From Streptomyces diacarni (lineage in GTDB: Bacteria; Actinomycetota; Actinomycetes; Streptomycetales; Streptomycetaceae), in NCBI RefSeq assembly GCF_003323715.1, contig NZ_QOIN01000039.1, forward strand, positions 269,692 through 333,691: a stretch of 64,000 nt of DNA, read 5' to 3'. The position numbers and the translations under genes were made by a program. How positions within the stretch are numbered: position 1 is the first letter of the stretch; every line of letters starts with the position of its first letter. Below are positions 8,794 to 17,033 of this stretch, piece after piece. The notes under the pieces were generated by a model. The model saw only the letters and a list, made by a program, of their open reading frames with translations. It searched no databases and was not told the DNA's origin.

Positions 8794-9573
8794 TCACAGC
8801 TCGGTGGCCCATGAGCGCCACACCTGATCGAGGCAGGCGCCGTCACGGGCGGCGCCGGGTGTCACGGTGCGGGCCAGGGCGCCGGGTCCTGCCAGCGGCG
8901 TCGTCAGGGGCGCGTGCGGCTTGGCGGGGGTGCGGCCGAAGGCGGCGACCGCGTCCACGACCCGGGAGCCGCCGAGGACCCCCGGCAGCTGACGCTCCTG
9001 GTGGTCCGTCAGGTCCAGTTCCTCGACGAACAGCTCCCGGCCCTCGTGCAGGACGCGGGTCACGGAACGCACACTGCCCCCGCGTTCGGCGCTGCGTCCC
9101 AGCACCAGGGTGTCCCGCCACAGCATCGTGGCCCCGTGCCCGAGGAACACCTCGAGCCCGCGGTCGACCCGGGCGCCGTCCGCGGCCACGAACGGCTTAC
9201 CCTCCCACTGGAGCCGCCCGCCGGCCGCGACGGTCACCCGGGCTCGCCACGAGGAGGCGCCTCCCCTGTGGTCGTAGGCCACCAGACCCGCCGTCTCCGT
9301 CAGTTCGAGCTCGGCGCCCGGGCCGACCGTGACATCGAGTGCGAGAGCGTCCCCGGCCACCAGCCCCGCCGTGGTGCCGACGAGGGCGATACGGGCCGCA
9401 CCGCCCCGCGCGTGCAGCGGCATCGGTGCCAGGAACGCGCCGGGGCGCAGCGCGTCGATCCGGTTGCGGGCGCCGTCGCGCTCGACGGCCACGACGGTGG
9501 GCCGGGACGTCTCCCCGGCGCAGCGGGTGCCGTCCTCGCCGCTTGCGGGCGGGGCTTCGTACCGGCCGCTCAC
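8794..9573 (-). CDS. ureD: Urease accessory protein UreD (cluster 1)
   Basis: A 259-residue protein starting at GTG 9573, which overlaps the ureG stop in a GTGA pair. UreD/UreH is the scaffold that holds the UreF-UreG complex on apo-urease and channels nickel to the active site. Family features are visible: [22 protein letters not shown] near the N-terminus, LELTETAGL in the beta-rich core, [11 protein letters not shown] and a DLTD loop. It is the last gene of a minus-strand operon ureA-B-C-F-G-D. UreD proteins diverge strongly, so the call leans on context. Confidence 0.85.
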   Translation of the reverse strand: MSGRYEAPPASGEDGTRCAGETSRPTVVAVERDGARNRIDALRPGAFLAPMPLHARGGAARIALVGTTAGLVAGDALALDVTVGPGAELELTETAGLVAYDHRGGASSWRARVTVAAGGRLQWEGKPFVAADGARVDRGLEVFLGHGATMLWRDTLVLGRSAERGGSVRSVTRVLHEGRELFVEELDLTDHQERQLPGVLGGSRVVDAVAAFGRTPAKPHAPLTTPLAGPGALARTVTPGAARDGACLDQVWRSWATEL

Positions 9574-10349
9574 GGTCGGGGATGCGGGTGGGAGTGCGGC
9601 GCCATGGGACCCGGATCCCGGGGTACGAGGGTGCCGGCCCGGTGGCGGGCGAGTGTGTCGCGCAGCCAGTCCGCGAGTTCGGCGACCGAGTCGGGGTCGT
9701 TCTTCGAGAGCGCCAGTACGGGCCGTTCGTCGCGGGCGCCGCGCGCGTCGGCCACCATGCGGGTGACGTCGACGCCGACGTACGGTGCCAGGTCCGTCTT
9801 GTTGACGACCAGCAGATCGGCACCGCGGATACCGGGACCGCCCTTGCGTGCGACGTCGCCCCCGCCCGCGACGTCGAGGCAGAAGATCTGGGCGTCGACG
9901 AGTGCGGGACTGAAGGTGGCGGTGAGGTTGTCCCCGCCGCTTTCCACCAGCACCACGTCGAGCGGCCCGTGCGCCGCCTCCAGGTCCTCGACGGCGTCGA
10001 GGTTGGCGCTGATGTCGTCGCGGATGGCGGTGTGCGGGCAGGCCCCGGTCTCGACCGCGTGGATCCGGTCGGTGGGCAGGACACCGGCGGACCGCAGGAA
10101 GCGGGCGTCCTCGTCGGTGTAGATGTCGTTGGTGACCACCGCCATGGCCAAGCTGTCGGCCAGTTGTCCGCACAGCGTGGCGAGGATCGAGCTCTTGCCG
10201 GTGCCGACCGGGCCGGCGACTCCGACACGCAGAGCGCGTCGGGTCGGCGGGTGCGCGCCGTGCGCGTGCGTGCTCTGCGGTGAGGAGGTGTGCGCGCTGT
10301 GCGCGGAGGACGCGTGGGCGTCGGACGGGAGAAGGGGGCTGTCAGGCAA
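9570..10349 (-). CDS. ureG: Urease accessory GTPase UreG (cluster 1), His-rich
   Basis: A 259-residue SIMIBI GTPase that drives nickel transfer into urease. The P-loop GPVGTGKSS lies at about 46-54. Other family motifs are [12 protein letters not shown], the metal-binding [26 protein letters not shown] and [11 protein letters not shown]. The first about 35 residues hold several His ([20 protein letters not shown]) and the tail ends HSHPHPRP. Such His-rich ends are known in some UreG and HypB proteins as nickel reservoirs and may offset the lack of a ureE gene here. It overlaps ureF by 8 bp and ureD by 4 bp. Confidence 0.95.
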   Translation of the reverse strand: MPDSPLLPSDAHASSAHSAHTSSPQSTHAHGAHPPTRRALRVGVAGPVGTGKSSILATLCGQLADSLAMAVVTNDIYTDEDARFLRSAGVLPTDRIHAVETGACPHTAIRDDISANLDAVEDLEAAHGPLDVVLVESGGDNLTATFSPALVDAQIFCLDVAGGGDVARKGGPGIRGADLLVVNKTDLAPYVGVDVTRMVADARGARDERPVLALSKNDPDSVAELADWLRDTLARHRAGTLVPRDPGPMAPHSHPHPRP

Positions 10350-11028
10350 GGAAGAGTCTCCGTTCGTTGTGTGGGTGCTCCAGCGCCCACTGTTCGGTCA
10401 GGGGCGCGGACCGTGCGGGCAGGCTGTCGGCCGAGGTGACCGCCCTCGACTCGGCCACCGCGGCCTCCAGTTGCGGTTCGCATGCCAGGATCCAGGCGAC
10501 CGCGTCCAGCGGGTCGCCCGGCAGCAGCTTCAGGGCGGCGGAGGTGACGGTCTGCAGGTCGTCGTAGAGCACGGTGCGTGCCAGTGCCGCCTCCCCCACG
10601 CCGAGGGCGGCCGCGAGCGCGCCGGTCACGATCGGGCGCAGGGGCCGCGCGGGTGCGGTCCCCGGCACTGCCGCGTGCTCCAGTGCGGCGACCGCGGGGT
10701 GGTCGGCGGCGAGCCGGCGCGCGAGCCGGTGGACGCCGCGGCCGAGCGCCGCCGACGCCTCGCGCAGCGGAGCCGTGGGGGTACGCGCGGCCAGCGCCGC
10801 CTGCACGGGGGCGTGGTCGACCGGGTCGCGCAGCCCCGCCCGCAGTGCCAGCACGGCCGCGGCGGCCTCCGTGACGGAGACGGTACGCAGCCGCGCCCGC
10901 AGCAGCCCCGGCACCTGGTCGCGGGTCAGGCCCGCCGCCACCGCGGGCTCCAGTCCGGCGCTGTAGGTGTAGGCGCCGACCGGGAGCCTGCCGTCGCACA
11001 GCAGCAGGGTCGCGAGTTCGCCGGTCAT
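10342..11028 (-). CDS. ureF: Urease accessory protein UreF (cluster 1)
   Basis: A 228-residue all-helical protein starting at ATG 11028 behind GGTGGAGAG. UreF bridges UreD and UreG and gates GTP hydrolysis during nickel insertion. The N-terminal [19 protein letters not shown] is the family signature (dSxlPvGgfahSgGlE type). A Leu/Ala-rich helical body follows, with [15 protein letters not shown]. It lies 15 bp after ureC and overlaps ureG by 8 bp, so expression is almost certainly coupled. Confidence 0.9.
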   Translation of the reverse strand: MTGELATLLLCDGRLPVGAYTYSAGLEPAVAAGLTRDQVPGLLRARLRTVSVTEAAAAVLALRAGLRDPVDHAPVQAALAARTPTAPLREASAALGRGVHRLARRLAADHPAVAALEHAAVPGTAPARPLRPIVTGALAAALGVGEAALARTVLYDDLQTVTSAALKLLPGDPLDAVAWILACEPQLEAAVAESRAVTSADSLPARSAPLTEQWALEHPHNERRLFLA

Positions 11029-11043
11029 CTCTCCACCACCCCG

Positions 11044-12750
11044 TCAGAAGAGGCTGTAGCGCTGGGCGAGCGGCAGGCGCTCCGCGGGGTGCGGCACCAC
11101 AGGTTCGCCGTCGATGCGGATGGTGAACGTCTCCGGATCGACCTCGATGGCCGGGAGCGCCGTGTTGTTGGGCAGGTCCGCCTTGGTCAGCTGCCGCGTG
11201 GATCGCACGGGCAGCAACTGCCGGGTGAGCCCGAGCCGGTCGGCGAGGCCGTCGTCGAGCGCGGCGGGTGAGACGAAGCTGACCGACAGCCGCGCTCCGG
11301 CCGCGGCGGCAGCCGAGGAGCGCAGAAGCACCGGCTGTGTCGTGGGGATGGCGGCGTTGGGGTCGCCGACAGGTGCGTGGACGACCATGCCGCCCTTGAG
11401 GACGGCGGCCGGGCGGATGCCGAAGAACGCCGGGTCCCACAGCACCAGGTCGGCGAGTTTCCCCGGCTCGACCGAGCCGACCACGTGGTCGATGCCGTGG
11501 GCGACGGCGGGGCAGATCGTGTACTTGGCGACGTAGCGGCGGGCCCGCGCGTTGTCCGCTGGCAGCCCGCCCTCGTCCCGCACGCCGAAACGCTCCTTCA
11601 TCACGTGGGCCACCTGCCAGGTACGGCAGATCACTTCGCCGATGCGGCCCATGGCCTGCGCGTCGGAGGAGGTGATGGACAGCGCGCCGATGTCGTGCAG
11701 CACGTCCTCGGCGGCGATGGTGGTGGCCCGGATGCGGGACTCGGCGAAGGCCAGATCCTCCGGCACCGAGGGGTTGAGGTGGTGGCAGACCAGCAGCATG
11801 TCGAGGTGTTCGTCGACCGTGTTGACGGTGTGCGGGAGGGTCGGGTTGGTCGACGCCGGAAGGATGTTGGCGTGCGCGGCGGCCGTGATGATGTCGGGGG
11901 CGTGCCCACCGCCCGCGCCTTCGGCGTGGAAGACGTGGATACCGCGTCCGGCGATCGCCTCCAGCGTCCCTCCGACGTAGCCGGTCTCGTTGAGGCTGTC
12001 GGCGTGCAGCGCGACCTGGAGGCCGTGGTCGTCCGCGGCCCGCAGCGCGGCGTCGATGGCGGCCGGTGTCGCGCCCCAGTCCTCGTGGACCTTGTAGCCG
12101 CCCGCTCCGGCCAGCGCCTGCTCCCGCAGCGCCTCGGCGGAGACGCTGCTGCCCTTGCCGAACAGGATGACGTTCAGCGGGAGGTGGTCCAGCGCCCGGT
12201 GCATCATGCTCAGATGCCATTCACCGGCCGTGACGGTGGTCGCCTTGGAGGCCTCCGTCGGGCCCGTGCCGCCGCCGATGACGGTGGTGGTGCCGGTGGC
12301 GAGCGCCTCTTCGAGGGCCTCGGGCACCAGCACGTGCACGTGCGTGTCCACGGCGCCGGCCGTCAGGATGCGGCCCTCGCCCGACACGATGTCCGTACCG
12401 GGGCCGATGACCAGGCCGGGGTGGACCCCGTCGCTGATGTCCGGGTTCCCGGCGCGCCCCAGGGCGACGATGCGGCCGTCCCGTACTCCGACGTCCGCCT
12501 TGATCACCCCCCAGTGGTCGAGCACCACCACGTTGGTGATCACCAGGTCCACGGCGCCGGCCGCGCGCGGGACGGTGGACTGCGCCATGGACTCGCGGAT
12601 CGACTTGCCGCCGCCGAAGACGGCCTCGTCACCGCCGAAGCACCGGTCCTCCTCGACCTCGATCCACAGATCCGTGTCACCGAGCCGTATGCGGTCCCCT
12701 CGCGTCGGTCCGTACAGCGCGGCGTAGGCGGCCCGGGACACCTCGGCCAT
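11044..12750 (-). CDS. ureC: Urease alpha subunit UreC (cluster 1)
   Basis: A 568-residue catalytic subunit starting at ATG 12750 with GAGGAAGGGG upstream. It hydrolyses urea to ammonia and carbamate at a dinickel centre in the cytosol. All nickel ligands are present at the positions known from Sporosarcina pasteurii numbering: H137 and H139 (DTHVH), carbamylated K220 and H222 (YKVHEDWG), H249, H275 and D363 (SSDAQAMG). The flap Cys322 and His323 (VCHHLNP) and R339 are also conserved. Departures from the usual enzyme include VHVLVPEA after the first His pair and HADSLNE in place of HSDTLNE. The length is normal for a three-subunit bacterial urease. Confidence 0.97.
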   Translation of the reverse strand: MAEVSRAAYAALYGPTRGDRIRLGDTDLWIEVEEDRCFGGDEAVFGGGKSIRESMAQSTVPRAAGAVDLVITNVVVLDHWGVIKADVGVRDGRIVALGRAGNPDISDGVHPGLVIGPGTDIVSGEGRILTAGAVDTHVHVLVPEALEEALATGTTTVIGGGTGPTEASKATTVTAGEWHLSMMHRALDHLPLNVILFGKGSSVSAEALREQALAGAGGYKVHEDWGATPAAIDAALRAADDHGLQVALHADSLNETGYVGGTLEAIAGRGIHVFHAEGAGGGHAPDIITAAAHANILPASTNPTLPHTVNTVDEHLDMLLVCHHLNPSVPEDLAFAESRIRATTIAAEDVLHDIGALSITSSDAQAMGRIGEVICRTWQVAHVMKERFGVRDEGGLPADNARARRYVAKYTICPAVAHGIDHVVGSVEPGKLADLVLWDPAFFGIRPAAVLKGGMVVHAPVGDPNAAIPTTQPVLLRSSAAAAAGARLSVSFVSPAALDDGLADRLGLTRQLLPVRSTRQLTKADLPNNTALPAIEVDPETFTIRIDGEPVVPHPAERLPLAQRYSLF

Positions 12751-12846
12751 CTCTTCCCCTTCCTCTATTTCTTGGCAACTTTCCTCTTGGCCGCTTTCCT
12801 CTCGGCTGCCTCGGGCTCCCTCGGACGCTCGGGCTGCCGTGCGCGC

Positions 12847-13218
12847 TCAACCTGCTCTGCGCGCGGAACGCTTCGGCAGCCTGCCGTCCCGACGTCTCCC
12901 CGGTTCGGGCACGTCGCCGCCCGTACCGTCGCGTACGAGGATTCCGGGCACTCTCGCGTCGCCGCCCAGCCGCACCAGCGGCACCTCGACAGCGAATCCG
13001 GGCTCGAAACGCACTGACGTACCGGAAGGAATGTCCAGTCGAAAGCCCCGCGCCGCCGCCCGGTCGAAAGAAAGCGCCGGATTCGCGTCGGAGAAATGCA
13101 GATGCGATCCCACCTGGATCGGCCGATCGCCTTCATTGACGACCGCGAGAAGTATTTTCTCGCGGCGGGCGTTGATACTCAGCGTCCCGTCGCCCGGACG
13201 CACCTCGCCGGGGATCAC
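12847..13218 (-). CDS. ureB: Urease beta subunit UreB (cluster 1), with unusual C-terminal tail
   Basis: A 123-residue protein starting at ATG 13218, overlapping the ureA stop as ATGA. MIPGEV at the start, [20 protein letters not shown] at about 32-51 and TSVRFEPG are UreB hallmarks. The conserved core ends near residue 100. After that comes a basic tail ([19 protein letters not shown]) not normal for UreB, which is usually about 100-106 residues. The next frame over this region reads a Lys/Glu-rich tail that continues to about 12765, just before ureC, so a frameshift (natural or in the data) cannot be excluded. Codon choice is relaxed and includes an ATA codon, unlike ureC. Confidence 0.9.
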   Translation of the reverse strand: MIPGEVRPGDGTLSINARREKILLAVVNEGDRPIQVGSHLHFSDANPALSFDRAAARGFRLDIPSGTSVRFEPGFAVEVPLVRLGGDARVPGILVRDGTGGDVPEPGRRRDGRLPKRSARRAG

Positions 13219-13517
13219 GGGATCGGTTCGGTGATCGTGACGAGCTTGCGGCCATCGGGGAAAGTCGCCTCGACCTGCACGTCATGGAGCATCTCCGGGA
13301 CGCCTTCCATGACGTCTTCGCGGGTCAGGACATCCCTCCCCCGACTCATGAGATCGACGACCCGGGCTCCCTCACGGGCTCGTTCGAGCACCCAGCATGA
13401 GAGCAGCGAAACGGCTTCCGGATAGTTGAGCTTGATTCCACGGGAGCGGCGGTCGCGTGCGACCATCCCGGCCACGCACAACAACAATTTCTCCGAGTCG
13501 GAGGGGACAAGAAGCAT
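13215..13517 (-). CDS. ureA: Urease gamma subunit UreA (cluster 1)
   Basis: A 100-residue protein, the family's usual length. I place the start at ATG 13517, preceded by GTGGAG eight bases upstream; the longer frame to 13604 adds an unlikely N-terminus. Recognisable segments are [29 protein letters not shown] and [20 protein letters not shown] followed by DG. It is the first gene of the cluster 1 operon. Codons such as CTT, AAA, TTG and AAT are frequent compared with its neighbours. Confidence 0.93.
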   Translation of the reverse strand: MLLVPSDSEKLLLCVAGMVARDRRSRGIKLNYPEAVSLLSCWVLERAREGARVVDLMSRGRDVLTREDVMEGVPEMLHDVQVEATFPDGRKLVTITEPIP

Positions 13518-13906
13518 GGGTTTACTCCACGGCAGGGTCCGGAAGAATTCCGAGACCGCGAAAGCATTGCCCCTCTTATAAGTCCTCGCGGAGTGCGGCG
13601 GCAAACCGCGGAGCGCGGCGTCATGTCTGTTTTTACTGCTTGCCCCCGATAAATACGGGCAAATCCGTCAAAAAACTTTGCCGTAGCTTTACTTGCGTGC
13701 ATGTCACACGGGCGCGGACAGCGCACCGCCGCCGCGCCGGACATCGCGCCCCCGGCCGGGCGGAATCCGCCCCGACGGACGCCCGGCCTCTCCAGGGACC
13801 ACCACGAGGACTGCACATAACGAACGGGTAACGCCGCGGGACGCGTGCCCCCTCACCCGCTCCTTCCCTGTGCAACACCCCTCCGAGAAGAACTGGAGCT
13901 TCCCCC
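13518..13906. other. Divergent promoter region of urease cluster 1 and the CAP-domain gene
   Basis: This 389-bp non-coding stretch is noticeably AT-richer around 13621-13700 than the rest of the window. It must hold the urease promoter (leftward) and that of the CAP-domain gene (rightward). I see the inverted repeat listed separately and a T-rich tract next to TTGACG on the minus strand (about 13665-13675), but no convincingly spaced -10 box. Confidence 0.6.
13640..13662. promoter_or_regulatory. Inverted repeat in the ureA leader
   Basis: TTGCCC (13640-13645) and GGGCAA (13657-13662) flank an AT-rich centre. Allowing one extra C, the arms extend to TTGCCCG/CGGGCAA around ATAAATA. It lies about 120 bp upstream of ureA and could be an operator or an mRNA hairpin. 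The regulator is unknown. Confidence 0.4.
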
Positions 13907-14698
13907 ATGTCTCAGCACCGCAGAACCCACGGCAGGGCGCGCACAGGAAGGGGCGGGCGCGCACGGTTGGCGGCCGGATCAGGTGTCCTGCTGGCGCTGG
14001 GCACGGCGTTCACGGTGACGCTGACCTCGCAGGGCGGCCCGGATGGCGGCGACGGCACCAGCGCAGCGAAGCGCGCAGACGCGCAGACGGCCGGGGAGCG
14101 GGACGGGAGCGTGGACGAGGCCCGCGCCCAAGGGGCCCGCGCACAGCAGGAGAAGGCCGACCACGCCGAAGAGCGGGAACTGGCCAGGGTCGCCGCCGAA
14201 GAGCAGCGCAAGGGACGCGAACGTGCCGCGAGCACGGCGCGGCAGGAGAAGAAGCGGGAGGCAGCGGAGCGCAAGCGGAAGGCAGCGGCTGCCCAGGCGC
14301 ACAAGAAGGCCGCGGCCGTGAAGAAGCGCGAGGCCTTCGAACCGGCCTCTGCGGGCGCCTCCGCGAGCATGTCGGCGGACGAGCATGAGCTCATAGCCCT
14401 TCTCAACGAACGCCGCTCGGCCGCGGGACTCCCCCGGGTCGAGGAGAGCGGCGAGTTGGCCTCCCAGGCCGAACAGTGCTCCTCCGCCAGTCTCGCGAAG
14501 GGCGCTCTTGAGCACTGCGGCCACGAAGTACTGTTCATGGGCGGCTCGGGCACGCGGCCCGAGGCCATGCTCGAAGCCTGGTTCAACAGCCCGGGGCACA
14601 AGACGGCGCTCACCTACGGCAGCTCGACCAAGGCGGGTGCGGGCATCGTGACCGACGACTCCGGCCGGCTCGTCGCAGCCATCACCATCGACTACTGA
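13907..14698 (+). CDS. Exported CAP/SCP-domain protein with a long charged linker
   Basis: A 263-residue protein starting at ATG 13907 (GGAG nine bases upstream). An Arg-rich N-terminus and a hydrophobic segment (about 22-40) form a signal anchor or signal peptide. Residues about 60-145 are an Ala/Glu/Lys/Arg-rich, strongly helical or coiled-coil linker. The C-terminal CAP domain (about 155-263) has LIALLNERRSAAGLPRV, a Cys pair (EQC...EHCGH) and AWFNSPGHKTALT. CAP domains are secreted and bind lipids or other ligands or act as inhibitors; the function here is unknown. The linker could span or bind the cell wall. Confidence 0.8.
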   Translation: MSQHRRTHGRARTGRGGRARLAAGSGVLLALGTAFTVTLTSQGGPDGGDGTSAAKRADAQTAGERDGSVDEARAQGARAQQEKADHAEERELARVAAEEQRKGRERAASTARQEKKREAAERKRKAAAAQAHKKAAAVKKREAFEPASAGASASMSADEHELIALLNERRSAAGLPRVEESGELASQAEQCSSASLAKGALEHCGHEVLFMGGSGTRPEAMLEAWFNSPGHKTALTYGSSTKAGAGIVTDDSGRLVAAITIDY

Positions 14699-14709
14699 CA
14701 GGTGCGCGA

Positions 14710-14740
14710 CCGGCCCCGGGACGGCCCGCGTGGCGGCCGG
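14710..14740. terminator. Possible shared terminator hairpin
   Basis: CCGGCC (14710-14715) can pair with GGCCGG (14735-14740), just before the end of the convergent gene at 14744. The stem is short, so confidence is low. Confidence 0.35.
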
Positions 14741-14743
14741 CGG

Positions 14744-15427
14744 TCAGTCCGGCTCCGGGGCGGCGGGCACGGACTTCCGCGCGGGACGCGGCGCGGGACG
14801 CGGCTCGGAGCACCGGTTCCCCGAGTCGTCGGCGAGGCTTTCCAACGAGCGGGAGTAGGCCGCCCAGACGAGCGCCCCGGTCGCGAGGGCCAGCAGTCCC
14901 CCCGCGACCACGGCGCGGATCGTCGGGTCGGTGTGCCCCGGGGTACTGGGCTGGATCTCGCCCTCGGGATCCTCGTAGACCGTCAGATGCCGGCCGCGTT
15001 CCAGCACGGTGCCGTCGTCGATCTCGCCTCCTCGCACCGGTGAGCCGTCGGGCCGGGAGAGTGTGTAGTGACGGATCAGGTATCCGCGCGGGGAGGTCAC
15101 CCGGTCCCCGGTCACCACCGCATGGACGAGTTGTCCGCGTGAGCGCAGCAGAATATCGGCGCGCAGTTCGACGACGCACAGGAAGTAGAGAGCTGCGAGA
15201 TAGGCGACGAGCGGTATCACGATGACGAGCCCCATGCGTTGTGCAAGGCGACTCAGCAATGCCGCCAGCACCACGAGGTAGACGACCCAGCAAAGGGGCA
15301 CGGCCCAGCGGGGAAGGAGTTCGGGCGCGGCCGTGACCCCGGCGAAACCGCCGAGCAGCCATCCGCAGTTCGCCAGCATCCACCCCGTGCGCCGGGGCGC
15401 TTCCCCACCTCTTGCTGAACTCGGCAT
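14744..15427 (-). CDS. Membrane protein of unknown function
   Basis: A 227-residue protein; the start is placed at ATG 15427 with AAGGTG upstream, because the longer reading begins with an Arg-rich non-coding-like stretch. It has two or three N-terminal hydrophobic helices (about 15-35, 40-60, 65-85). A soluble domain of about 90 residues follows (VVTGDRVTSPRGYLIRHYTL to YEDPEGEIQP), resembling the extracytoplasmic part of DUF3592-type proteins. One more helix lies near 175-195, then a Pro/Arg-rich tail. I do not recognise the family with confidence. It is convergent with the CAP-domain gene. Confidence 0.65.
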   Translation of the reverse strand: MPSSARGGEAPRRTGWMLANCGWLLGGFAGVTAAPELLPRWAVPLCWVVYLVVLAALLSRLAQRMGLVIVIPLVAYLAALYFLCVVELRADILLRSRGQLVHAVVTGDRVTSPRGYLIRHYTLSRPDGSPVRGGEIDDGTVLERGRHLTVYEDPEGEIQPSTPGHTDPTIRAVVAGGLLALATGALVWAAYSRSLESLADDSGNRCSEPRPAPRPARKSVPAAPEPD

Positions 15428-15797
15428 CGCCCGACACCTTAACCGTCGTCGAACCGGGCACCTTCGGCGCCTCGTTCGCCTCACCAGCCCTGTCCGTCCC
15501 GCCCGCGCCACCGGTCATCCGCAGGGCCCGCTCCGGCGGTGCCCGCTCCCCCGCGCCTTCTCACCGGCTCGCGGACGTGGGGCTTCATGGGAGTCCAAGG
15601 GGACGGCCGCATTAGTCCATGGAGTCGCCGTAGAGAGCCGAGTAGAGAATTCCACGAGGGCGGACAGCCGAAGTCCGCACCGGTTCCCAGGGATTGTGCC
15701 GAGGGATCGCACCGACCAGGGGTCCGCCGGTTACGGAAAGCACGGTTTCCCTCTCCCCACAGAGGTCTCCCTCTCCCCCACAGAGAAGAGGAAGCAC
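15428..15797. other. Intergenic region with tandem leader repeat
   Basis: This 370-bp region lies between divergent genes. The last 50 bases hold a tandem pyrimidine-rich repeat, TCCCTCTCCCCACAGAG at 15748-15764 and a copy with one extra C at 15768-15785, directly before the ribosome binding site of the next gene. I see no clear promoter. Confidence 0.55.
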
Positions 15798-16562
15798 ATG
15801 TCAGTAGTCGGGACGCTCCGCCGTTGTGCGCTACCCGCAGCGGCGGCTGCCGCATTGCTGATCGCGACGCCGCACGCGGCATCAGCGGACGTCGGAGGCG
15901 GCAACGTGTCGGTCGGCTGGTCGATCGACGACACGCCGTCCTCGGGGATGAGCAACATCACCTTCCCGCTCACCGTCAATCCGGCCACGGCCCACAAGGA
16001 AGGGATCTACTTCGCCCAGCAGTACAGCTTCGCGGACGGCATGGGCTACACCGGTCTGCAACCGCGCGAGAACAACGGCTCGAACGAACGGCTGTCCGCC
16101 CGCTTCTCCACCTTCACGGAAGGGGCGACCACCTCCGACCCGCTCTGCCACCAAGGAGCCGACGGCGGCCCCGGCGTCACCTGCGCGGTGGACTTCGACG
16201 CCGTGTACGGGCACCGCTACGACATCACGGTCGAGCGGACCGGCACCGACACCTGGAGCGGCACGGCGACGGACACGGTCACCGGCAAGGCCACCCACCT
16301 GGGGACGTACACGCTGCCGGCCGGGAGCGGCGATCTCCAGGGTTCCCAGGGAGGCTTCGTGGAGTACTACCTCGGGATCCCCAGCTGCGCCCAGATGCCC
16401 AGATCGGATGTGGTCTTCGGCCCACCGACGTCCACGGACGCCGGTGGGCTGAGCGGTACCTCCAGGGCGAACTACGAGTACAGCGACTGCGTCGGCGAGT
16501 CCGGCTACCGTGCCGAGAACGACGGCGCCGGTACGCATGTGACGCGCGGCTTCGTCTCCTGA
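15798..16562 (+). CDS. Secreted DUF3472-like protein
   Basis: A 254-residue protein starting at ATG 15798 behind AGAAGAGGAAG. It has a classical signal peptide: a basic start, a hydrophobic core (LPAAAAAALLIA) and a likely cleavage after ASA near residue 30. The mature part resembles the DUF3472 domain of secreted Streptomyces proteins: YFAQQYSFADGMGYTGLQ near 72-90, the GHRYDITVERTGTDTWSGTA strand pair, and a C-terminal PSCAQMPRSDVVFG segment with Cys residues that may pair. The function is unknown; a surface or sugar-binding role has been guessed for such beta-rich domains. It is monocistronic, with a strong terminator after it. Confidence 0.8.
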   Translation: MSVVGTLRRCALPAAAAAALLIATPHAASADVGGGNVSVGWSIDDTPSSGMSNITFPLTVNPATAHKEGIYFAQQYSFADGMGYTGLQPRENNGSNERLSARFSTFTEGATTSDPLCHQGADGGPGVTCAVDFDAVYGHRYDITVERTGTDTWSGTATDTVTGKATHLGTYTLPAGSGDLQGSQGGFVEYYLGIPSCAQMPRSDVVFGPPTSTDAGGLSGTSRANYEYSDCVGESGYRAENDGAGTHVTRGFVS

Positions 16563-16580
16563 GCCGCGGGCTGTCCACCG

Positions 16581-16610
16581 AGCCGCCCGCCGCGCCTTGG
16601 GCGGGCGGCT
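16581..16610 (+). terminator. Strong stem-loop terminator
   Basis: AGCCGCCCGCC (16581-16591) pairs perfectly with 16600-16610 around an 8-base loop, 18 bp after the stop of the DUF3472-like gene. Confidence 0.8.
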
Positions 16611-16831
16611 TCGCGGTTGCGGCGGCGGGTTCGGCCCGGTTCCGGTCCCGCTCCCGGCCGCCCTGCGCCGGCGTACATGGCCATGCGGGGCTTTTGCCCC
16701 CTCCGCCTGGTCGGCACGGAGCCGGCGACCACCGCGGTCAGCCCGTCCCTGGTGTGCGCGACGTGGAGGCCGACCGCGGGTGTCCGTCCGGTGCTGGCCG
16801 CCGACCGGTGGCGGGGCGGGGACGCGGTTGT

Positions 16832-16957
16832 TCAGACCGCGTCCCAGTTCGCCAGCAGCGCCGCTACGAGGGCGCAGACCGCGACGCCCAGGAGGAGGTA
16901 CCGGGCCCAACCCACCCAGCGAGGAACCGTTTCTTCGTACCACTCGACTTCTCTCAC
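16832..16957 (-). CDS. Small single-pass membrane protein (41 aa)
   Basis: A 41-codon frame from GTG 16957 to TGA at 16832. The protein starts MREVEWYEETVPRWVGWARY and continues into one hydrophobic helix (residues about 20-36) ending LLANWDAV. An acidic-aromatic N-terminus followed by one membrane helix, plus GC-rich third positions, argue for a real gene. Only a weak GGA lies about 6 bases upstream of the GTG. It lies 76 bp beyond the end of the cyclase gene on the same strand and could be read through from that operon. The function is unknown. Confidence 0.5.
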   Translation of the reverse strand: MREVEWYEETVPRWVGWARYLLLGVAVCALVAALLANWDAV

Positions 16958-17033
16958 GCCGCGTCCAACGACGCGCCGGACTCGCGGCAACGCGCGGCGC
17001 TGTCGCCGTTATGCGATTGTCATCCGATCCGCG

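Noticed and set aside
9197..12220. A 1007-codon open frame across ureC, ureF and ureG
   Set aside because: It is a GC-skew shadow in another frame of genuine urease genes; the translation is Arg/Ala/Pro/Gly-rich without domains.
12765..12846. A separate Lys-rich small gene between ureB and ureC
   Set aside because: The frame has no start or ribosome binding site of its own; it is better recorded as a possible UreB frameshift tail.
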